Source: Euryarchaeota archaeon UBA552 (GTDB lineage: Archaea; Thermoplasmatota; Poseidoniia; Poseidoniales; Thalassarchaeaceae). Taken from it: a stretch of DNA of 58,683 bases. The translations under genes and the position numbers were made by a program. Numbering within the stretch: position 1 is the stretch's first letter; every line of letters begins with the position of its first letter. The DNA is taken from assembly GCA_002499585.1 (NCBI GenBank), contig DAMH01000027.1, positions 1-58,683 of the forward strand. The letters run 5' to 3'. Below are positions 55,902 to 58,683 of the stretch, piece by piece. The notes beneath the pieces are model-generated. The model did not search any database and had not been told where the DNA came from. It saw only the letters and a list, made by a program, of their open reading frames with translations.

Positions 55902-56852
55902 TCAAAATATAGACGAGCTCAAAGGAGTAACGTTACCATCGGCATCGACAATATCCTCGTCGGCTGATTGGCGACCGTTCCTGCCCGCCAATGCAGCGGC
56001 AGCCAATGCAGAAATCATCATTGTCCCAACTAACTCGAATCCTGGTAGGTATATGCCCCGAATGTATATTGTCATTGTCTGTATTTGATAATCGGCGACA
56101 CCGACGGTCTTGATTGAGTAGTCACTAGTTGCTTTGAAGTTCAAATTATAGTACTTGTCAGTCCAGCCCTGGTTTTTTGGAGTCCTCATTTGAACGTATA
56201 TTTTCTGTGGCGGAGCCATTGATTCTATCTCTACCGAGACGAGGGGGATGCTCAGTTGGAATCCTTCATCATTCAATTCCTCCCTGTTATCTATACCAAT
56301 GGCAAATCTATCCATAGCGTTCCCATCGTTGTAAACGGCAAAGACCAGATTTGTGTCGACCTTTGGCCTCAGTTGGATAAATGCGACGTCACTTTCCACG
56401 CGAAGTCTGCTAAATTGACGGATTATGGCTAAAACTGTGTATGTTGAGGGTGAGCTGGTGACGGGTACTCCGTTTGCCTGGGTCACCTCGGCGGTTATAG
56501 CCACGGTCTGCGAGCCTTCTGGTGCTCGAAGGTCTGCTCTCAGGGTGACTTGGAAGGAGGCAGATAGCCCGTTTCCGACAGTCACGCTTGCAGGTCCTGA
56601 ATACGCTAGGTTCCCTGCTTGAATTCGTATTTCCACCTTGACCTGATGAACAGAGGGGTTCTCTAGATTGCAATTTACAATGGTCGACCTTGGTGCACCG
56701 GGCTCGACGTCAATTGGAGATGGTTGTGAGCACGTCAGTGTGATGTCAGGGACTGCGCCTTGAGCCTGTACAACAGCTGCTCCGGCCCATGTACTTAGGA
56801 CGTACACAACAAGTATCATGACAGCCCCTCGTGCTGACTTGCGCCCGGACAT
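55902..56852 (-). CDS. Exported C-terminally anchored protein with NEW3/CARDB-like domains
   Basis: 316 residues. A signal peptide (AVMILVVYVLSTWAGAAVVQA) is followed by two beta-sandwich domains: the first around PGAPRSTIVNCNLENPSVHQ, the second around LVFAVYNDGNAMDRFAIGI. One membrane helix (GFELVGTMMISALAAAALAG) and a short tail end it. The beta domains resemble the additional domains of the surface proteases in this window. The ATG at 56852 has GGAGATGA upstream. It lies 110 bases after the tRNA on the same strand; a TAAATA at about 56877 could be its own TATA box. Confidence 0.8.
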   Translation of the reverse strand: MSGRKSARGAVMILVVYVLSTWAGAAVVQAQGAVPDITLTCSQPSPIDVEPGAPRSTIVNCNLENPSVHQVKVEIRIQAGNLAYSGPASVTVGNGLSASFQVTLRADLRAPEGSQTVAITAEVTQANGVPVTSSPSTYTVLAIIRQFSRLRVESDVAFIQLRPKVDTNLVFAVYNDGNAMDRFAIGIDNREELNDEGFQLSIPLVSVEIESMAPPQKIYVQMRTPKNQGWTDKYYNLNFKATSDYSIKTVGVADYQIQTMTIYIRGIYLPGFELVGTMMISALAAAALAGRNGRQSADEDIVDADGNVTPLSSSIF

Positions 56853-56962
56853 GTTCAGTCATCTCCGGAGAGGCCGTATTTAGCGGTTCTTAACACATGA
56901 ATCCAATATCGCCCTTTTCTGGGGTCTGAATATGATCCCCACGGCCTACGATGTTTTGTTAA

Positions 56963-57039
56963 TGGTGGACCCGACCGGATTTGAACCGATGACCACCCGG
57001 TTATGAGCCGGGCGCTCTAACCAACTGAGCTACGGGTCC
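56963..57039 (-). tRNA. tRNA with CAU anticodon (elongator Met or Ile2)
   Basis: Full cloverleaf of 77 nucleotides including an encoded CCA. The acceptor stem is GGACCCG/CGGGUCC with discriminator A. The D arm has GCUCAGUUGGUUAGAGC, the anticodon loop is CUCAUAA within a CCCGG/CCGGG stem, and the T arm has GGUUCAAAUCC. It is not the initiator: pair 1-72 is G-C and the anticodon stem lacks three G-C pairs running G29-G31. Whether it is elongator Met or Ile2 (C34 modified to agmatidine) cannot be settled; the GC-rich anticodon stem recalls archaeal Ile2. No intron. Confidence 0.95.
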
Positions 57040-57058
57040 TATGAAGGACACAAGGCAA

Positions 57059-57069
57059 TGTATTTTTGG
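57059..57069 (-). promoter_or_regulatory. Probable TATA box of the tRNA gene
   Basis: Read on the minus strand the sequence is CCAAAAATACA, centred about 25 bases upstream of the tRNA 5' end. That is the normal distance for an archaeal TATA box when transcription starts at or near the mature 5' end. The flanking sequence is less AT-rich. Confidence 0.5.
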
Positions 57070-57218
57070 ATCTTCTCAATAACATTAGATTTCGGGACCG
57101 GCGACAAAACCATGTTTTGATTCCTAAAATCTTGACTGTCCTGAGGCGGTAACACCCAAAACAGCAGGTGTTGACTAAAACACTTATTCGGGAAAGGCCT
57201 CCAGCCACGTACGATAAC

Positions 57219-58683
57219 ATGTCTAGCAACCGCTCTACGACCTACCTAATTGTTGGAATAATTCTGATTGGATTGAATGCATTTGCACTCGCACCATACG
57301 TGTCTCAAGCCACCTTGGACACCGTTCAGGAGCGAGTGGATTCTAGTTACGATGATGAGGAAGATTACACCGGCGATGAAAGTTGGGTAGAATCAACATC
57401 TCAAAGGTCTTACTTCGCATACTCAATTACCAACCCCGAGGAAGTAGTCGGGGGGACTGCAGGCCCAGAGCTGACCAAGATGGGGCCGTTTATCTACAAC
57501 GTGACAGTTCACAATGAAATGCTGGAATGGGATGAAGAAGGCGGGACCATAACTTATTCCTCTTATGATGTCTTTGAGCACTGCTCAGAATGCGTCTGGG
57601 TAGATGACATGGGGGTTGAGCACCAGTCTATGTCCGGTGACACCATGATTACTAACCAAAATATCCTCTGGAACACACAGCGAGTAGCTGGCATTTCTAC
57701 TGGCATTACGTACGGAGAGGAGTTTGCCAAGGCGGGTTTCACCAGAGGTATGGTGACATACGACATGATGTACTTGGCTCCTAGCATGGAAACTGCCGAT
57801 GACATTCAAGGCATTGTTGACTCCACAAACGTGGCTGTCGACGCAATGACCGGTGGCGCTTTAGACGGGGCTCAAGTAGCCGCTATGTCTGATGCAATGG
57901 TGATGGATGGATTCTTCGCAGCATGGAATGCCACTCTGAGCGATGCAGAGAGAACTGCACTTGGCGCTATGGATTCCACGCCAGACTTCACCAGTTCTGC
58001 AACATCCATACTCCACACAGCAACTGACCCGACAAGCGGTGTCTGCATGGCACTAACTTGCGACTACGGTCCTTGGATGGTTGCAGCATGGGGTGCCCCA
58101 AGCCCACAAATTACGCCCCTGAGAGCTGATCTCCTAGGGTATGGATCGACTGATCCAGTCGAGACCAACCTGATGGACTGGGCCGTCTATGCCGGAGCAG
58201 CGCTCAAGATGCAACAATTCGGAGCAGGAATACATCCCGACGTGGCTACCGACAACGGACACAGGGTAGAAGTTCTAACTGGCTATGATTTCCCAGAAGA
58301 CGACTTGGAGTACTTCCTGTACGGCACCAATGCAGCTTCGGGGTATCCTGCTGGGATTCTAGCTGAACAAGACCTTGGGGGTATACCACTGTATGGCGTC
58401 GTTCTGATGTTACTACCACTCACATCCAGCCCCCCCCAGCCGCTAGCGCTGATTGAAGAATACAACCTACCAGGTCTGGAGACATTGGCGGATGTAGCTT
58501 ACTGGCCAGGGGACTGGCAGTTGGGAACATCAGAATTCCCGCTCAGGATTCTAAATCCGGCAGGTGCAGGAACGATCAACTCTGACACATGGTGGAAAAT
58601 GTCCTTCGGAGGAATGGATCCATTGCTCGGTGTAAATATCCCTGTAGGATTGAATAGAGGTCTCGCTGCGGGTGAGGGCGCGA
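57219..58683 (+). CDS. CD36/scavenger-receptor-like membrane protein, 5' part
   Basis: Open frame from an ATG at 57219 through the window end with no stop: 488 codons. An N-terminal membrane helix (TYLIVGIILIGLNAFALAPY, residues 8-27) is followed by about 40 polar residues. Then comes YFAYSITNPEEVV (65-77) and LTKMGPFIYNV (85-95). In CD36, LIMP-2 and SR-B1 the same layout occurs: a first helix, then FxFFNVTNPxE and xGPYVYRE. The GTITYSSYDVF that follows also fits. The rest is a large, Asp-rich extracellular domain with few cysteines. A second helix near the end, expected for the family, lies outside the window. Homology is inferred by eye. The role is unknown; eukaryotic members bind lipids and lipoproteins. 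Confidence 0.6.
   Translation, partial: MSSNRSTTYLIVGIILIGLNAFALAPYVSQATLDTVQERVDSSYDDEEDYTGDESWVESTSQRSYFAYSITNPEEVVGGTAGPELTKMGPFIYNVTVHNEMLEWDEEGGTITYSSYDVFEHCSECVWVDDMGVEHQSMSGDTMITNQNILWNTQRVAGISTGITYGEEFAKAGFTRGMVTYDMMYLAPSMETADDIQGIVDSTNVAVDAMTGGALDGAQVAAMSDAMVMDGFFAAWNATLSDAERTALGAMDSTPDFTSSATSILHTATDPTSGVCMALTCDYGPWMVAAWGAPSPQITPLRADLLGYGSTDPVETNLMDWAVYAGAALKMQQFGAGIHPDVATDNGHRVEVLTGYDFPEDDLEYFLYGTNAASGYPAGILAEQDLGGIPLYGVVLMLLPLTSSPPQPLALIEEYNLPGLETLADVAYWPGDWQLGTSEFPLRILNPAGAGTINSDTWWKMSFGGMDPLLGVNIPVGLNRGLAAGEGA

Noticed and set aside
58431..58438. Run of eight C bases as a possible frameshift in the CD36-like gene
   Set aside because: The reading frame stays open and protein-like on both sides and reaches the window end in the same frame.

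Overview
The window looks like a piece of an archaeal chromosome, most probably a marine Thermoplasmatota of the Marine Group II/III (Poseidoniales-like) kind. Archaeal information genes show this: PheT, GluRS, RNase P subunit Rpp21, ribosomal protein S15, archaeosine synthase, archaeal type II GAPDH and CDP-archaeol synthase. They sit beside a bacterial-type adenylate kinase, a DnaJ and very large secreted proteins with a C-terminal membrane anchor. The 23S rRNA gene has a transporter gene directly upstream and no 16S gene, as expected of the Thermoplasmata side of Archaea. The group assignment is inference; no database was searched.

Layout. 1-1102: the 5' part of a 23S rRNA gene (minus strand) and its leader. 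1103-9819 (all minus): GAPDH, a 1562-residue membrane-anchored subtilisin, adenylate kinase, Rpp21, a YhbY-type RNA-binding protein and an ArsB/NhaD-type ion transporter, closely packed. 9933-17772 (all plus): a GXGXG (glutamate-synthase-type) protein, PheT, RNase HII, GluRS and a secreted membrane protein with a zinc ribbon. 17775-26571: mixed strands, with S15, archaeosine synthase, an unknown anchored protein, DnaJ, a zinc-ribbon membrane protein, a UPF0201 protein, a pyroglutamyl-peptidase/Nudix fusion, a small membrane protein and a small helical protein. 26583-33272: a 1914-residue secreted protein with many calcium-binding (thrombospondin type 3-like) repeats, diverging from a metallo-beta-lactamase-fold hydrolase.

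33282-52881 is one minus-strand series of six genes: CDP-archaeol synthase, PurD, a giant oligosaccharyltransferase (AglB/STT3, 3121 residues), a second membrane subtilisin, a beta-helix surface protein and a STAND ATPase. The AglB carries an extra N-terminal membrane module and about 1,700 residues of extracellular beta-domains fused after the catalytic core. 52962-56852: three more exported or membrane proteins. 56963-57039: a tRNA with a CAU anticodon. 57219-end: the start of a protein that resembles the eukaryotic CD36 scavenger-receptor family.

Taken together, about half the window encodes the cell surface: export, N-glycosylation, proteolysis and large calcium-binding or beta-helix surface proteins. 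The rest is translation, tRNA modification and central metabolism. Packing is very tight: converging genes share or abut their stop codons, and apart from the rRNA leader there is no gap above 300 bases. I saw no insertion sequence, integrase, CRISPR array or prophage. The best candidates for something undescribed are the AglB fusion with its protease and surface-protein neighbours, the CD36-like archaeal protein, the peptidase C15-Nudix fusion and the GXGXG fusion next to PheT.
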